Source: Macrococcoides animalis (GTDB lineage: Bacteria; Bacillota; Bacilli; Staphylococcales; Staphylococcaceae). From it: DNA of 64,000 nucleotides. Of the stretch, positions 43,559-52,588 are shown one piece after another (the first letter of the stretch is position 1; each line of letters begins with the position of its first letter). A program made the position numbers and the translations under genes. The notes under the pieces were generated by a model. The model saw only the letters and a list, made by a program, of their open reading frames with translations. It made no database searches and was not told the DNA's origin. The stretch spans positions 744,001-808,000 of the forward strand of contig NZ_CP179727.1 in assembly GCF_047425875.1 (NCBI RefSeq), written 5' to 3'.

Positions 43559-45481
43559 TTATATGGTTTTTAATAGATTATATAACGTTTCTTTATCATT
43601 TGCATTTAATAGTGCTTTTCTATAATCATCATCCATCAATTTTCTAGACAATTTTTGAAGTATTTTTAAGTGTGTATCTCCACCATCATTTTTTGGGACC
43701 GCAATCATGAAAATTAATTTTGCTAATGTACCATCTAACGAATTCCAATCGACGCCATCCTGTACTTTTAATACTGAAACTTTTGGAACAGTAACAGCAT
43801 CAGATTTTGCATGTGGAATCGCAATATTCATACCAATACCTGTAGAGCTCTCTTTCTCACGACTTAATATACCAGTCTTGAAAGCCTCTTTATTTGTAAC
43901 AACATTAGTTGTATATAATTGTTCAATTAATAAATCCATTGCTTCGTTTTGAGTCATATCATTATGTTGGATATTAATATTGTCTATTTCAAATAATTCA
44001 TTATTCGTTTCTGTTACAACGACCTTTGATTTATTGTCTTCTACTTTTTCTTCTTCATTGATTATAATTGCTTGTCCTTCTGGTGTAACAACTTCGTTTG
44101 ATTTATTCTTCTTTAATAAAATAGTTAAAAATGCAGTGATTAAAGCACCTATTAACACTGCCACAAAGAACATCAATACATTTTCTACAGCACCCAAAAC
44201 GGCTACGATTGGTCCACCATGTGCAACCTTATCTCCAACTTGAGCCATCATTGCAATCGCTGATCCAGCCATTGAACCTACCATTATTGAAGGAATAACT
44301 CTAATTGGATCTTGTGCTGCGAATGGAATTGCCCCTTCAGTAATACCAAATAGTCCCATTGTAAATGATGCTTTACCCATTTCAATTTCGTTATCATTGA
44401 AACGTTTTTTATTAATAAAAGTAGCTAGTCCTAATCCTATAGGTGGAATACAAATTGCGACTGCAATTGCACCCATAATTGTATAGTTTCCTTCACCAAT
44501 CATCGCTGAACCAAATAAGAATGCAACTTTGTTTACTGGTCCACCCATATCAAATGAAATCATAGCACCCAAAATCAAAGCAAGTAAAATTGCATTAGTT
44601 CCTTGCATGCCTTTTAACCAGCCATTCAAACTTTCAAAAATTCCTGCAATTGGTGCACCAATTAAATAAATAAATATTAGACCTGTAATGATAGATGCAA
44701 ATACGGGAATAAAAATTATTGGCATAACAGGTTGTACAGCTTTTGGTACCTTTATTTTTTTAATGCCTAATGCAACATAACCAGCGATGAAACCTGCAAT
44801 AATCCCACCTAGGAATCCTGCCCCAGCTTCACTACCATAATAAGAACCATTTGCAGCAATAAGTCCACCAATCATACCTGGTGCTAAACCTGGTTTATCA
44901 GCAATACTATACGCAATATAACCTGCTAAGATTGGTATCATAAATGTAAATGCAGCACCACCAATTTGTTGCAACTGGAACCAAAATGTTCCTTCAGGCA
45001 CCACTATTCCTTTAGGTGTTGTATCTCCACCTAATGATAAAGCTAAAGCAATCAGTAATCCTCCAACTACAATGAATGGCACCATAAATGATACTCCGTT
45101 CATTAAATGTTGATAGATAGGATTTTGCGCTCTTTTCTCTTCTTTGTATTCTTTTGAGTATCCACCAGTAAAGACCTGTGCCTCTCCACTTTGTATCCTA
45201 TTAATCAATGTTTCAGGATTACGAATGCCTTCTCCGACACTCACATCAATTAATTTTTTTCCATTGAATCTAGATTTATCGATTTTTCTATCAGCAGCAA
45301 TAATAACGCCATCTGCTTCACGAATATCTTGTTCTGTTAACTTATTCTCTACACCTACGCCTCCTTGTGTTTCTACTTTCATTTGTATCCCCATTTTATC
45401 AGCGGCTTTTTGTAAATTTTCTGCGGCCATATAAGTATGGGCGATTCCATTTGGACAAGATGTAATAGCTACAATTTTCAT
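43559..45481 (-). CDS. manP: PTS mannose transporter EIIBCA (ManP-like)
   Basis: The 640-residue protein has the order EIIB (1-105, phosphocysteine C9 in AITSCPNGIAHTYMAAE), EIIC (about 125-470, with ADKPGLAPGMIGGLIAANG and FDMGGPVNKVAFLFGSAMI) and EIIA (about 495-640, phospho-histidine in NIAIPHAKSD near 557). This B-C-A order, with manA after and a PRD activator before it, is the arrangement of the B. subtilis mannose operon. It imports and phosphorylates mannose, possibly also fructose-like sugars. GAGGAGG is the ribosome site. Confidence 0.88.
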   Translation of the reverse strand: MKIVAITSCPNGIAHTYMAAENLQKAADKMGIQMKVETQGGVGVENKLTEQDIREADGVIIAADRKIDKSRFNGKKLIDVSVGEGIRNPETLINRIQSGEAQVFTGGYSKEYKEEKRAQNPIYQHLMNGVSFMVPFIVVGGLLIALALSLGGDTTPKGIVVPEGTFWFQLQQIGGAAFTFMIPILAGYIAYSIADKPGLAPGMIGGLIAANGSYYGSEAGAGFLGGIIAGFIAGYVALGIKKIKVPKAVQPVMPIIFIPVFASIITGLIFIYLIGAPIAGIFESLNGWLKGMQGTNAILLALILGAMISFDMGGPVNKVAFLFGSAMIGEGNYTIMGAIAVAICIPPIGLGLATFINKKRFNDNEIEMGKASFTMGLFGITEGAIPFAAQDPIRVIPSIMVGSMAGSAIAMMAQVGDKVAHGGPIVAVLGAVENVLMFFVAVLIGALITAFLTILLKKNKSNEVVTPEGQAIIINEEEKVEDNKSKVVVTETNNELFEIDNINIQHNDMTQNEAMDLLIEQLYTTNVVTNKEAFKTGILSREKESSTGIGMNIAIPHAKSDAVTVPKVSVLKVQDGVDWNSLDGTLAKLIFMIAVPKNDGGDTHLKILQKLSRKLMDDDYRKALLNANDKETLYNLLKTI

Positions 45482-45540
45482 ACTAACTCCTCCTCTTATT
45501 ATTTTATATATTTATTTTACAGTGAATATATATCTATATA

Positions 45541-45573
45541 AAAAAAGAAATTACCGTTATACCGGTAATTTCT
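45541..45573 (-). terminator. Terminator between manR and manP
   Basis: AGAAATTACCG (45546-45556) pairs with CGGTAATTTCT (45563-45573) and is followed on the minus strand by eight T. Transcription of manP then presumably restarts from a promoter in the next 60 A/T-rich bases. Confidence 0.82.
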
Positions 45574-45575
45574 AG

Positions 45576-47462
45576 TTATTGATTTATAGATTTTAATATA
45601 TCTATGATGTTATTTTCTTTTCTAATTTTATTGAGAATTGTTTTTTCTTCAATGAGATAATGTAATTCTCTATAAATATCTTGATAGTACTTTTTATCTT
45701 TTTCGGTTAGCGCAATAAAAAACACTAAATCCACATATTCCTCACCCCAGATGATGGGCTCATTTATTGCAACAACACTAATTGTAGATGTATTTACGAG
45801 TTCTGAATTTCCATGAGGTATAGCAATCCCATGACCTATACAAGTTGAGCTGATAAATTCTCTATTGGAAACACTTTTCACATATTCTTTTGTAGTATAA
45901 GCATTATCAACCAATCTTTTACCAACGTACTCAATTAATTTATATTTATCCATAACTTTATCAAGTTTATAAATTGTAAATGGCGTAATAAAATCTAACA
46001 TTCTAGATTTTATTACCATCATATCATTTGCATTACTCGACTTCTCAAAATAAGCATTTAATTTTAGTTCATCATGATTATTTAATAATGGAGATACTTT
46101 TATTACTTCTATATTTTTTTCATTAATATCTATTGTAGTGATTACCAAATCAATATTGTCTTTATTTTCGTTGTTCAAAAATTCATCAAGTGAAGATATG
46201 CCTATAATATCAAATGAAGTAAACTTTTTTTCAATACTTACTTTCAACATTTGTGAAATACCTATGCCTAAATGACAAACTATCATCACACGTTTTTTTC
46301 TTGTTTTTTTCATTCTTTCAAAAGCAGCTTGAAAATGAAGTGTTAAATAAGCCATTTCTGCTTCTGGCATACTTTTTTTATTTTTTAATTTCATATTTTC
46401 TAATGCATTCACGACACTTGAATAAATAAAAGGATATTGTGTCTTTATTTCAAATTGTAATGGATTATTGATATTGATATTATTCTCAATGTTAAAGAGA
46501 CTGGTCCTCATATGCGTTATCAAACCATCTATTAATGTCTGGTCATTACTGAAATCAATCATAGATTCTAATTTTATTTCTTCTATTAATTTCAGAATAA
46601 AATTTAGTACTTTATCATTCTCTTCCATCTTATTTTGGTATAATTTGTTGGGCAAATGTAGCATTAAATAATTAAGTTCACTTGCTGGAATTTTTATAGA
46701 AAGGTTCTTTTCCAAAATCTTAATTAAATCTAGTAATTTATGATCTACAATAATTCCGTTTAAATTATCTGATTTTATAATCATGTTTCTTTTCAATCGA
46801 TGAATCATAATTAATATATGTAGTACCAGTCTTCTAATTTGCTCTTCATGCAAAGTATCACCAAACTTCATTTCGACACTTTTATTGACAATATTGTATT
46901 CATTTTCACCAAAAAATTTTGTTATCGTTTCATCATTTGTTAAATTCAAGATCTGTAATGAATTGATAAATTTAATCGCATTTCTATAACTCAGTTCATC
47001 TCCACTCAAAATTATACCTTGACCCTTTTTAATTGATAACATTATATCAAATTTATCTAACCAATTTTTGATTAATTCTATTGCCAATTTCAACTCATTA
47101 ATACTACAGAAAAAAATCTTAGTTAACTCTGTTAGTGAATAAAGTGTAGGATTTTTAAGTAATATCATCGCAACGTTTAATGCTAGCAATTCTCGTTCTT
47201 CACTATAATTAGTCTTTTCTAATCGATTTAATAAATCGATATCCATATTGTCATCAATAGAGACATGTATTCCTAAACCTCTTTTAATAATTATTTTTAA
47301 GCCATCAATATTATCACTAAATCTAACAATTGATTTCATGTCATTTCGCACAGTTTTTTCTGACAGCCCTGTCTCAATCACCAATTCATTTATTTTATAT
47401 AATTCTCTATTATTTGAAATTAAATATCTCAATATCTCTTTTTGTCTCGGTGTTAATTCCAC
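45576..47462 (-). CDS. manR: PRD-domain mannose operon activator (ManR-like)
   Basis: The 628-residue protein starts at GTG with GGAAG 5 bases upstream. It begins with a DeoR-type HTH (LTPRQKEILRYLISNNRELYKINELV), an Mga-like second HTH (YSLTELTKIFFCSINELKLAI), two PRDs (ILIMIHRLKRNMII and EMAYLTLHFQAAFER), a GatB-like EIIB domain with the cysteine in MIVCHLGIGISQMLK and a C-terminal EIIA domain with the histidine in GHGIAIPHGNSE. This is the ManR layout of Bacillus, where phosphorylation by HPr and EII-Man sets activity. It lies immediately before manP-manA. A TATAAT -10 with a weak -35 precedes it. Confidence 0.88.
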   Translation of the reverse strand: MELTPRQKEILRYLISNNRELYKINELVIETGLSEKTVRNDMKSIVRFSDNIDGLKIIIKRGLGIHVSIDDNMDIDLLNRLEKTNYSEERELLALNVAMILLKNPTLYSLTELTKIFFCSINELKLAIELIKNWLDKFDIMLSIKKGQGIILSGDELSYRNAIKFINSLQILNLTNDETITKFFGENEYNIVNKSVEMKFGDTLHEEQIRRLVLHILIMIHRLKRNMIIKSDNLNGIIVDHKLLDLIKILEKNLSIKIPASELNYLMLHLPNKLYQNKMEENDKVLNFILKLIEEIKLESMIDFSNDQTLIDGLITHMRTSLFNIENNININNPLQFEIKTQYPFIYSSVVNALENMKLKNKKSMPEAEMAYLTLHFQAAFERMKKTRKKRVMIVCHLGIGISQMLKVSIEKKFTSFDIIGISSLDEFLNNENKDNIDLVITTIDINEKNIEVIKVSPLLNNHDELKLNAYFEKSSNANDMMVIKSRMLDFITPFTIYKLDKVMDKYKLIEYVGKRLVDNAYTTKEYVKSVSNREFISSTCIGHGIAIPHGNSELVNTSTISVVAINEPIIWGEEYVDLVFFIALTEKDKKYYQDIYRELHYLIEEKTILNKIRKENNIIDILKSINQ

Positions 47463-47579
47463 ACTATCACTTCCAATTTAGACATATTACTTTAATTATA
47501 ATAAAGAATAGATGAAATAAGTAGTTTTCATTATAGACTTTTCATTTATTAAATAAATATCTTATAAATCCTTGATAAA

Positions 47580-47649
47580 AGCTATGCATTTAAAAAAGAT
47601 AATACTAGTTGATACACTTATTATGCATACATATAGTTTCCAAAATTAA
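47580..47649 (+). pseudogene. Relic of the 3' end of a secreted-protein gene
   Basis: Read on the plus strand, the last codons give AMHLKKI, then ILVDTLIMHTYSFQN and a stop at 47647-47649. These align with NMTFKKIGPKWYVDTLNLHKYSFQQ at the end of the pseudogene at 27799-28349 (VDTL, H, YSFQ shared; one 3-residue deletion). The DNA gttgatacact and agtttccaa are identical, and the same terminator stem follows. The rest of the gene is gone. This is therefore the eroded remains of a paralogue. Confidence 0.72.
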
Positions 47650-47651
47650 AA

Positions 47652-47697
47652 AATCCCAAGAGATAGAAGTTTACTATCAACTCTTGGGATTTTTTAA
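47652..47697. terminator. Terminator shared by the relic and the AbgT operon
   Basis: AAAAATCCCAAGAG pairs with CTCTTGGGATTTTT around an unpaired 18-base centre. It lies after the 3' end of the minus-strand 67-residue gene and after the plus-strand relic. Its core stem is the same as that at 28352-28387. Confidence 0.75.
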
Positions 47698-47722
47698 TTA
47701 ATAATCAATTTCAGTTTTGCTA

Positions 47723-47926
47723 TTACTCACTGAACAAAATTTCATCTAAATCTTTACCAAACTGACCACTTAAATGTGAGCTGAATGAAATACCAATCAA
47801 TTGATTTTTCTTGTTGAATACACCTTCAAAGTAGTGGTTTTTAAACTTATAGTAAACACTTAATTCATTCTCAATAATTTGAGCTTCTGAATAGTTCTTA
47901 CTACTTCGGCATATGAATCGGGCCAC
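47723..47926 (-). CDS. Hypothetical small protein (67 residues) overlapping the abgT end
   Basis: The frame starts at GTG 47926 within the last 26 bases of the AbgT gene and encodes a soluble protein with YSEAQIIENELSVYYKFKNH and LIGISFSSHLSGQFGKDLDE, a composition that looks like real protein. No clear ribosome site is seen, so it would rely on coupling to AbgT translation. It is followed by a terminator. It might also be the C-terminal remnant of a longer gene whose start was lost. I do not recognise the family. Confidence 0.45.
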   Translation of the reverse strand: MARFICRSSKNYSEAQIIENELSVYYKFKNHYFEGVFNKKNQLIGISFSSHLSGQFGKDLDEILFSE

Positions 47927-49424
47927 CTGGTCCGACTGGCCATCCTAGGAAGAACCATGCGAGTAACAGGATTGTCCAGAAAATAGCGAATCCTATTGAG
48001 TAAGGCATGAGTGCTGCAATCATTGTACCGATACCAATATTCTTATCATACTTCTGAGCATACGACAGGAGTAATGGTAAATACGGCATCATCGGTGTGA
48101 TAGGATTAGTGATTGAATCACCGACACGGTAGATCACTTGCGTAAACGCCGGGTGAATGCCAAGTAACATCAGCATTGGTACTAATATTGGCGCGAGTAT
48201 GGCCCACTTTGCTGATGCACTTCCAATCAGTAAGTTAATCGTTGCAGATAAGATCAGTATCCCTAATATTAAGACAACACCGTTCTGTCCTTCTAGTAAC
48301 TGTGCCCCTTTAATTGCGATGATGGTACCTAAGTTACTCCATGTAAAGAAGGCTAACATTTGCGCTGCAAAGAAGACGATAACGATAAATCCGCCCATCG
48401 AACTCATTGATTCACCAATCATTTCTGCAAATCGTTTCGTTGTACGCATCGTACCAGCTGTAATACCGTACACAATCCCAGGTACTAAGAAAAGTACTGT
48501 AATGATCGGTACAATGCCGTCCATTAATGGCGCTTCTTCAATCAGACTGCCTGTCTTCGGATTTCTTAGTAATCCATTCTCTGGTATAGCAAGGAATGCT
48601 ACGATAGCCATTGAAATTATTAAACTGACATTGGCTAATAGCATCGCCTTTCTCTCTTTAGCAGTGACATGGTTATCTGCATCATCTTCTACAACACCCT
48701 CATATTGTCCAAACCTTGGAATAACCACTTTAGTCGTAATAAACCACGCAACAAAGAGTAATACGAATGTAGATGCACAAAGGAAATAGTAGTTCATTGC
48801 TGCGTTAACTTTTACATCTCCTACGAGTTTCGCAGCAGGTTCAGTAAATGATACGGCAAGTGCATCTGTCATACCAATAACTAAGCTTGCTGAGAATCCA
48901 CCAAGTGCCGCCGCATAGGCCATTACAAGTCCTGCGATTGGATGATATCCTAATTTAATAAAGACCATTGCCGCAATTGGAGGTAATACGATCGTTGCAG
49001 CATCTCCTGCTGCATTTCCCATTATGCCGACAAATATAATAATTGGAATGATAATCTTTCGGGGTGTCTTTTCAATTGTATATTTCATGAGTGTCTCAAA
49101 ATAACCCGTCTTTTCAGCGACTCCGACACCTATCATTACTACCAATACGAGTCCGAGTGGCGGGAACGTTGCAAAGTTATTCACCGCTTCAGATATAATC
49201 TTCGCAATACCATCTGGTGTTAATAAGTTTACAGCCTTGACCACTTTACCGTCAGCGGGATTCTTCGCAGATACTCCTAGATTGCCTGCTATCCATGACG
49301 CAACAAGGATTAATCCACATAATGATATAAAGATGACGACAGGGTCTGGTAGCTTATTCCCAGCTTTTTCAATCAAATCTAGAAATTTATCCGTTATACT
49401 TTTCTTCTTCACATTTTCATTCAT
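47901..49424 (-). CDS. AbgT-family transporter (p-aminobenzoyl-glutamate type)
   Basis: The 507-residue membrane protein matches the AbgT family: FLDLIEKAGNKLPDPVVIFI, GLVLVVMIGVGVAEKTGYFETL, MGNAAGDAATIVLPPIAAMVF, FVIFFAAQM-like FIVIVFFAAQMLAFFTWSN and the C-terminal GDSITNPITPMMPYLPLLL. Family members import p-aminobenzoyl-glutamate or export sulfonamide-type compounds. It follows the M20 amidohydrolase gene by 41 bases, the same pairing as abgB-abgT in E. coli, where the hydrolase splits the imported conjugate. Confidence 0.88.
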   Translation of the reverse strand: MNENVKKKSITDKFLDLIEKAGNKLPDPVVIFISLCGLILVASWIAGNLGVSAKNPADGKVVKAVNLLTPDGIAKIISEAVNNFATFPPLGLVLVVMIGVGVAEKTGYFETLMKYTIEKTPRKIIIPIIIFVGIMGNAAGDAATIVLPPIAAMVFIKLGYHPIAGLVMAYAAALGGFSASLVIGMTDALAVSFTEPAAKLVGDVKVNAAMNYYFLCASTFVLLFVAWFITTKVVIPRFGQYEGVVEDDADNHVTAKERKAMLLANVSLIISMAIVAFLAIPENGLLRNPKTGSLIEEAPLMDGIVPIITVLFLVPGIVYGITAGTMRTTKRFAEMIGESMSSMGGFIVIVFFAAQMLAFFTWSNLGTIIAIKGAQLLEGQNGVVLILGILILSATINLLIGSASAKWAILAPILVPMLMLLGIHPAFTQVIYRVGDSITNPITPMMPYLPLLLSYAQKYDKNIGIGTMIAALMPYSIGFAIFWTILLLAWFFLGWPVGPGGPIHMPK

Positions 49425-49465
49425 TGCATCTCCTCCGGTTAATCTTGTTTGCTGCTCACACTAAG

Positions 49466-50623
49466 TTATAAGCCTTGATACTTTGTAGCTACTTCTATAA
49501 ACATTAGAAATCCTGCTTCGAATCCATCTTCATTTAAGCCGAATTTAGGATGATGGTGCTGGTAGTCAAACCCAGTTGATCCTGTACCTATAAAGGTATA
49601 CACACACGGCGCAACTTGATTGAATGCGCTAAAGTCTTCTCCACCCATCATCGGAGGGTCGGTGATTACTCGCTCAGGATATAATGATTCTGCTAATGCT
49701 TTAATCCATTCAGTATGCTTTTCTTCGTTATAAACTGCGCTGTACCCTATTGTATAATCCATCTTAAAGGTTGCACCGTGCATCTCACAGATATGCTTTA
49801 AATGTTGCTCAATCTTACCTTTAATCAGTTTCCTATTCTCTTCAGTCGTTGTTCTAACTGAACCACCTAATACCACTTTATCTGGTATTACATTTAAAGA
49901 ACCTATTGCCCCTGCTTGAAACAGTGTATTCGATACGACTGCTGAATCATATGAACTGATATTCCTTGAGTCAATACTTTGAAGTGATTCAACAAACCTG
50001 CTACCTATTAACACAGGATCAATACATCCTTCGGGACGACTTGCATGTCCCCCTTTACCTTGAATTTCAATCGCGTAGATATCAGAATTAGCACTTGCGG
50101 GTCCTGGTTTTACATCTATCAAACCTAATGGCAATTGCGCCCATAAATGATGGCCATATATAAAGTCAAATCCCTCAAAGTATCCTGTTTCCACTAGTTC
50201 CCTAGCTCCACCTGGTATTAATTCTTCGGCATGTTGAAATATACAATGTACTTCATTATCAAGTTCATCATAATGATCATTAAAGTAATGTGCGGCTCCG
50301 AGCAAGATAGCAGTATGTCCATCATGTCCACATGCATGCATCAATCCTTCATTCTGCGAAACAAACGCAATATCATCCCTATCTTCGTCAATCGGCAAAG
50401 CATCGATATCTGCTCTTAATCCAATCTTCTTCCGTCCACCTTTATTGAACACACCAACTGTTCCTGTTTCGGTCAGTTCTATTACTTCACAATGTTCCAT
50501 TGAATGTAGAATCTCCCGAATATACTTTGCGGTCTCATACTCTTCAAAAGACGGCTCCGGATATTGATGTAAATGGCGACGATATGCTATCACACGCGCT
50601 TCATACTGTTGGTAGTCACTCAT
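49466..50623 (-). CDS. M20-family amidohydrolase (AbgB/HipO-like)
   Basis: The 385-residue metallohydrolase has the M20D signatures RRHLHQYPEPSFEEYETA, KKIGLRADIDALPI, MHACGHDGHTAILLGAA with the metal-binding cysteine and histidines, FQHAEELIPGGARELVETG and MMGGEDFSAFNQVAP. Such enzymes cleave N-acyl amino acids or p-aminobenzoyl-glutamate. It starts the two-gene operon with the AbgT-type transporter; GGAGG precedes its ATG. E. coli uses two hydrolase subunits (AbgA, AbgB), while only one gene is seen here, so a different acyl-amino acid may be the substrate. Confidence 0.88.
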   Translation of the reverse strand: MSDYQQYEARVIAYRRHLHQYPEPSFEEYETAKYIREILHSMEHCEVIELTETGTVGVFNKGGRKKIGLRADIDALPIDEDRDDIAFVSQNEGLMHACGHDGHTAILLGAAHYFNDHYDELDNEVHCIFQHAEELIPGGARELVETGYFEGFDFIYGHHLWAQLPLGLIDVKPGPASANSDIYAIEIQGKGGHASRPEGCIDPVLIGSRFVESLQSIDSRNISSYDSAVVSNTLFQAGAIGSLNVIPDKVVLGGSVRTTTEENRKLIKGKIEQHLKHICEMHGATFKMDYTIGYSAVYNEEKHTEWIKALAESLYPERVITDPPMMGGEDFSAFNQVAPCVYTFIGTGSTGFDYQHHHPKFGLNEDGFEAGFLMFIEVATKYQGL

Positions 50624-50830
50624 GTCACTCCTCCTTAAAAAGTGCTTCTCTTAACTTCATTAATCTTTATATGTATACAGACCATTTAAACATTATCAGA
50701 TTTTTCTGTCAATTAAATATGTGTCAACAGTCATATTACCTAAATTTAGTAAATCACACTTCATCTATAGAATTATCGCTGAACTCAATCTTTAATCTGC
50801 TAAAGGTTATCATATTTATATGTAGAATAA

Positions 50831-50875
50831 AACACCCCAATCGTTAGATTATTAGTCTTAAGATTGGGGTGTTTA
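50831..50875 (-). terminator. Terminator of the nos operon
   Basis: AACACCCCAATC (50831-50842) pairs with GATTGGGGTGTT (50862-50873). It lies 20 bases after the stop codon of the last nos-operon gene on the minus strand. Confidence 0.82.
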
Positions 50876-50895
50876 TTAAAATAATTTTTTCTTAA

Positions 50896-51597
50896 CTATT
50901 TATAATTCGTCGTAATCGTTAAATCATTCACAGCATCTTTATATAAATCGTCAAAATACTGCCTTACTTCAAAATCCAATTCTTTCCCTTTTAACTTCGG
51001 ATTATCCGCTTTTTTAATCTTCTTAATCTCTTCAATTACGCGCTTACGCATTGATTGATCATGCACGTACTTCTCAAGCAGTTGATCAAAATCCTTTTGA
51101 TCCATCAACTTTTCAGCCTCTTCAAAATACTTAGACGACGCATACTTTTTCTTAAACGCTGCTACATCTTCTTTCAACTTCGCTTTATCAATCGCATACC
51201 CTTTTTCTTTCCCCAATAGCGCAATCGCTTCAAGTTCCACTTGATTTTGCAGTTGCAAGTTCTCAGAGTCTTGATCTTTTATCTTATCTTTATAGAAAGA
51301 TAAATCCCCTGACTTATCTTTCTTGGCCGCAACTTCAATTTGTGCCTTTTGCATATTTCTCAAAAATGCAATATCTTGCTTTTTAAAGGTTTTATCATTA
51401 ATCTTAAGCACTTCATCTTTGCCAAGTTTCACATCTGAAGGCTGCTTTTTCGCACCCTCTTCAGTTGTTGCTTGCTCAGTTTGTGCTGCTTTATCTTGCT
51501 TCACTTCCTGCGCATCACCTTTTACAAAATACCATACCACCAGAATGGTCGCTAAAAAGCTAATGAGCATAATCAAGATATTATTGATATTCTTCAT
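50896..51597 (-). CDS. SurA/PrsA N-terminal-like membrane-anchored chaperone of the nos operon
   Basis: The 233-residue protein has one N-terminal membrane helix (IMLISFLATILVVWYFV, about 8-24), a charged low-complexity linker (25-60) and a helical extracytoplasmic region with INDKTFKKQDIAFLRNMQKA and EAIALLGKEKGYAIDKAKLK, which resembles the N-terminal chaperone domain of SurA/PrsA-type foldases without a rotamase domain. It is the last gene of the nos operon; its ATG overlaps the stop codon of the YtkA-like lipoprotein gene (TAATG). A role in folding or copper loading of NosZ outside the membrane is a reasonable inference, but no nos gene of this type is known to me. Confidence 0.6.
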   Translation of the reverse strand: MKNINNILIMLISFLATILVVWYFVKGDAQEVKQDKAAQTEQATTEEGAKKQPSDVKLGKDEVLKINDKTFKKQDIAFLRNMQKAQIEVAAKKDKSGDLSFYKDKIKDQDSENLQLQNQVELEAIALLGKEKGYAIDKAKLKEDVAAFKKKYASSKYFEEAEKLMDQKDFDQLLEKYVHDQSMRKRVIEEIKKIKKADNPKLKGKELDFEVRQYFDDLYKDAVNDLTITTNYK

Positions 51598-51926
51598 TAT
51601 TTAATATCCAACTCAATGGTTTTCTCAAGACCGTCACCTTCAATTTTAGCTGTCCATTTCCCTGACATTGGTAACTTCACTTTGTCTTCATAGATACCAT
51701 CTTGTTGGTGGTTTAATTTTGCTTCAATCGTGCCGTGATCCATGCCTTTCATTTGGAAAGTCGCTGTTCCTTTGAAGTCTTCAACTGCCTTACTACCTTC
51801 TGTAATTTTAACTGAGAATGTAGACATTTCATTCGCTTTAGGTTGTTCTTCTACTTTAATTTCTTTTTTACTACCACAAGCTACTAATAGGATTGATACA
51901 ACCATTAGCAATAATATTTTCTTCAT
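51597..51926 (-). CDS. YtkA/FixH-like copper-site lipoprotein of the nos operon
   Basis: The 109-residue protein has a lipoprotein signal peptide (KKILLLMVVSILLVACGSKK, lipobox LVAC with C17) and a YtkA-like beta-sandwich: MSTFSVKITEGSKAVEDFKG, then TATFQMKGMDHGTIEAKLN and DGIYEDKVKLPMSGKWTAKI. The MKGMDHG stretch (M-x2-M-x-H) offers possible copper ligands. It lies where many nos clusters carry the copper lipoprotein NosL, directly after nosF (ATGA overlap), but is not NosL by sequence. It may supply copper to NosZ outside the membrane. Confidence 0.65.
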   Translation of the reverse strand: MKKILLLMVVSILLVACGSKKEIKVEEQPKANEMSTFSVKITEGSKAVEDFKGTATFQMKGMDHGTIEAKLNHQQDGIYEDKVKLPMSGKWTAKIEGDGLEKTIELDIK

Positions 51927-52588
51927 CGTGACACCTCCAAATATTGTTGTTCAAATGTGTGAATATCCATCTTGTTGATGTGCTTCTCATCAAGTAATAA
52001 CACATGCGAACAGACTTCTTTCACTTCTTCATAATGATGCGAACTCATTAATATCGTCTTATCTTGCATTAAGTTAATTAAATCGAGTATTTCCTTTCGT
52101 CCTATTGGATCTAGTCCTGATGTTGGTTCATCCAGGATAATGATTTCTGTATCATACATGAGTGTGATCGCAATACCTAAACGTTGTAACATCCCTTTAG
52201 AAAACTGATTTATGCGTGTTTCTTTATCGTCCAGTAAACCTACTTGCTGAAGTACTTCTTCAGCTTTTTGATAATCAAATTTGTTATTGATAAGTCCATT
52301 AAAAAACTTTAAGTTCTCAAGCGGTGTCATTGATTGATACAATTTAAATTTCTCTGGCAAGTAACTCACTGATGCTTTCCATTTTTCGTTTTTATTACTT
52401 TCACCATTAAATGTGACTGTCCCTTGTTGAATCTTCTCCATATTCAGCATTAATTTCAGTAAGGTCGATTTACCCGCACCGTTGCGTCCAATCAATCCAA
52501 TCTTTTCATTTTTATCGATATGAAAATGGATATCATCAAGCACCTCTTTATTCCCATAGCTGTGTGATAATCCTTTTACATCAATCAT
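51923..52588 (-). CDS. nosF: NosF, ABC transporter ATPase for nitrous oxide reductase maturation
   Basis: ATG 52588 follows GAGGTGAG by 5 bases and is preferred to the GTG at 52597. The 221-residue ATPase has Walker A GRNGAGKSTLLKL (about 36-48), the ABC signature FSKGMLQRLGIAITL and Walker B IIILDEPTSGLDPIGR followed by the H-loop SSHHYEEV. With NosY and NosD it forms the NosDFY complex that supplies sulfur or copper units for the catalytic CuZ cluster of NosZ. It overlaps nosY by 8 bases and the lipoprotein gene by 4. Confidence 0.88.
   Translation of the reverse strand: MIDVKGLSHSYGNKEVLDDIHFHIDKNEKIGLIGRNGAGKSTLLKLMLNMEKIQQGTVTFNGESNKNEKWKASVSYLPEKFKLYQSMTPLENLKFFNGLINNKFDYQKAEEVLQQVGLLDDKETRINQFSKGMLQRLGIAITLMYDTEIIILDEPTSGLDPIGRKEILDLINLMQDKTILMSSHHYEEVKEVCSHVLLLDEKHINKMDIHTFEQQYLEVSR

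Noticed and set aside
48157..48789. 210-aa frame antisense to the AbgT gene
   Set aside because: It is wholly inside a well-supported transporter gene and has no start signal.
51597..51926. NosL
   Set aside because: The lipoprotein lies at the usual nosL position, but its sequence follows the YtkA/FixH pattern and lacks NosL hallmarks.
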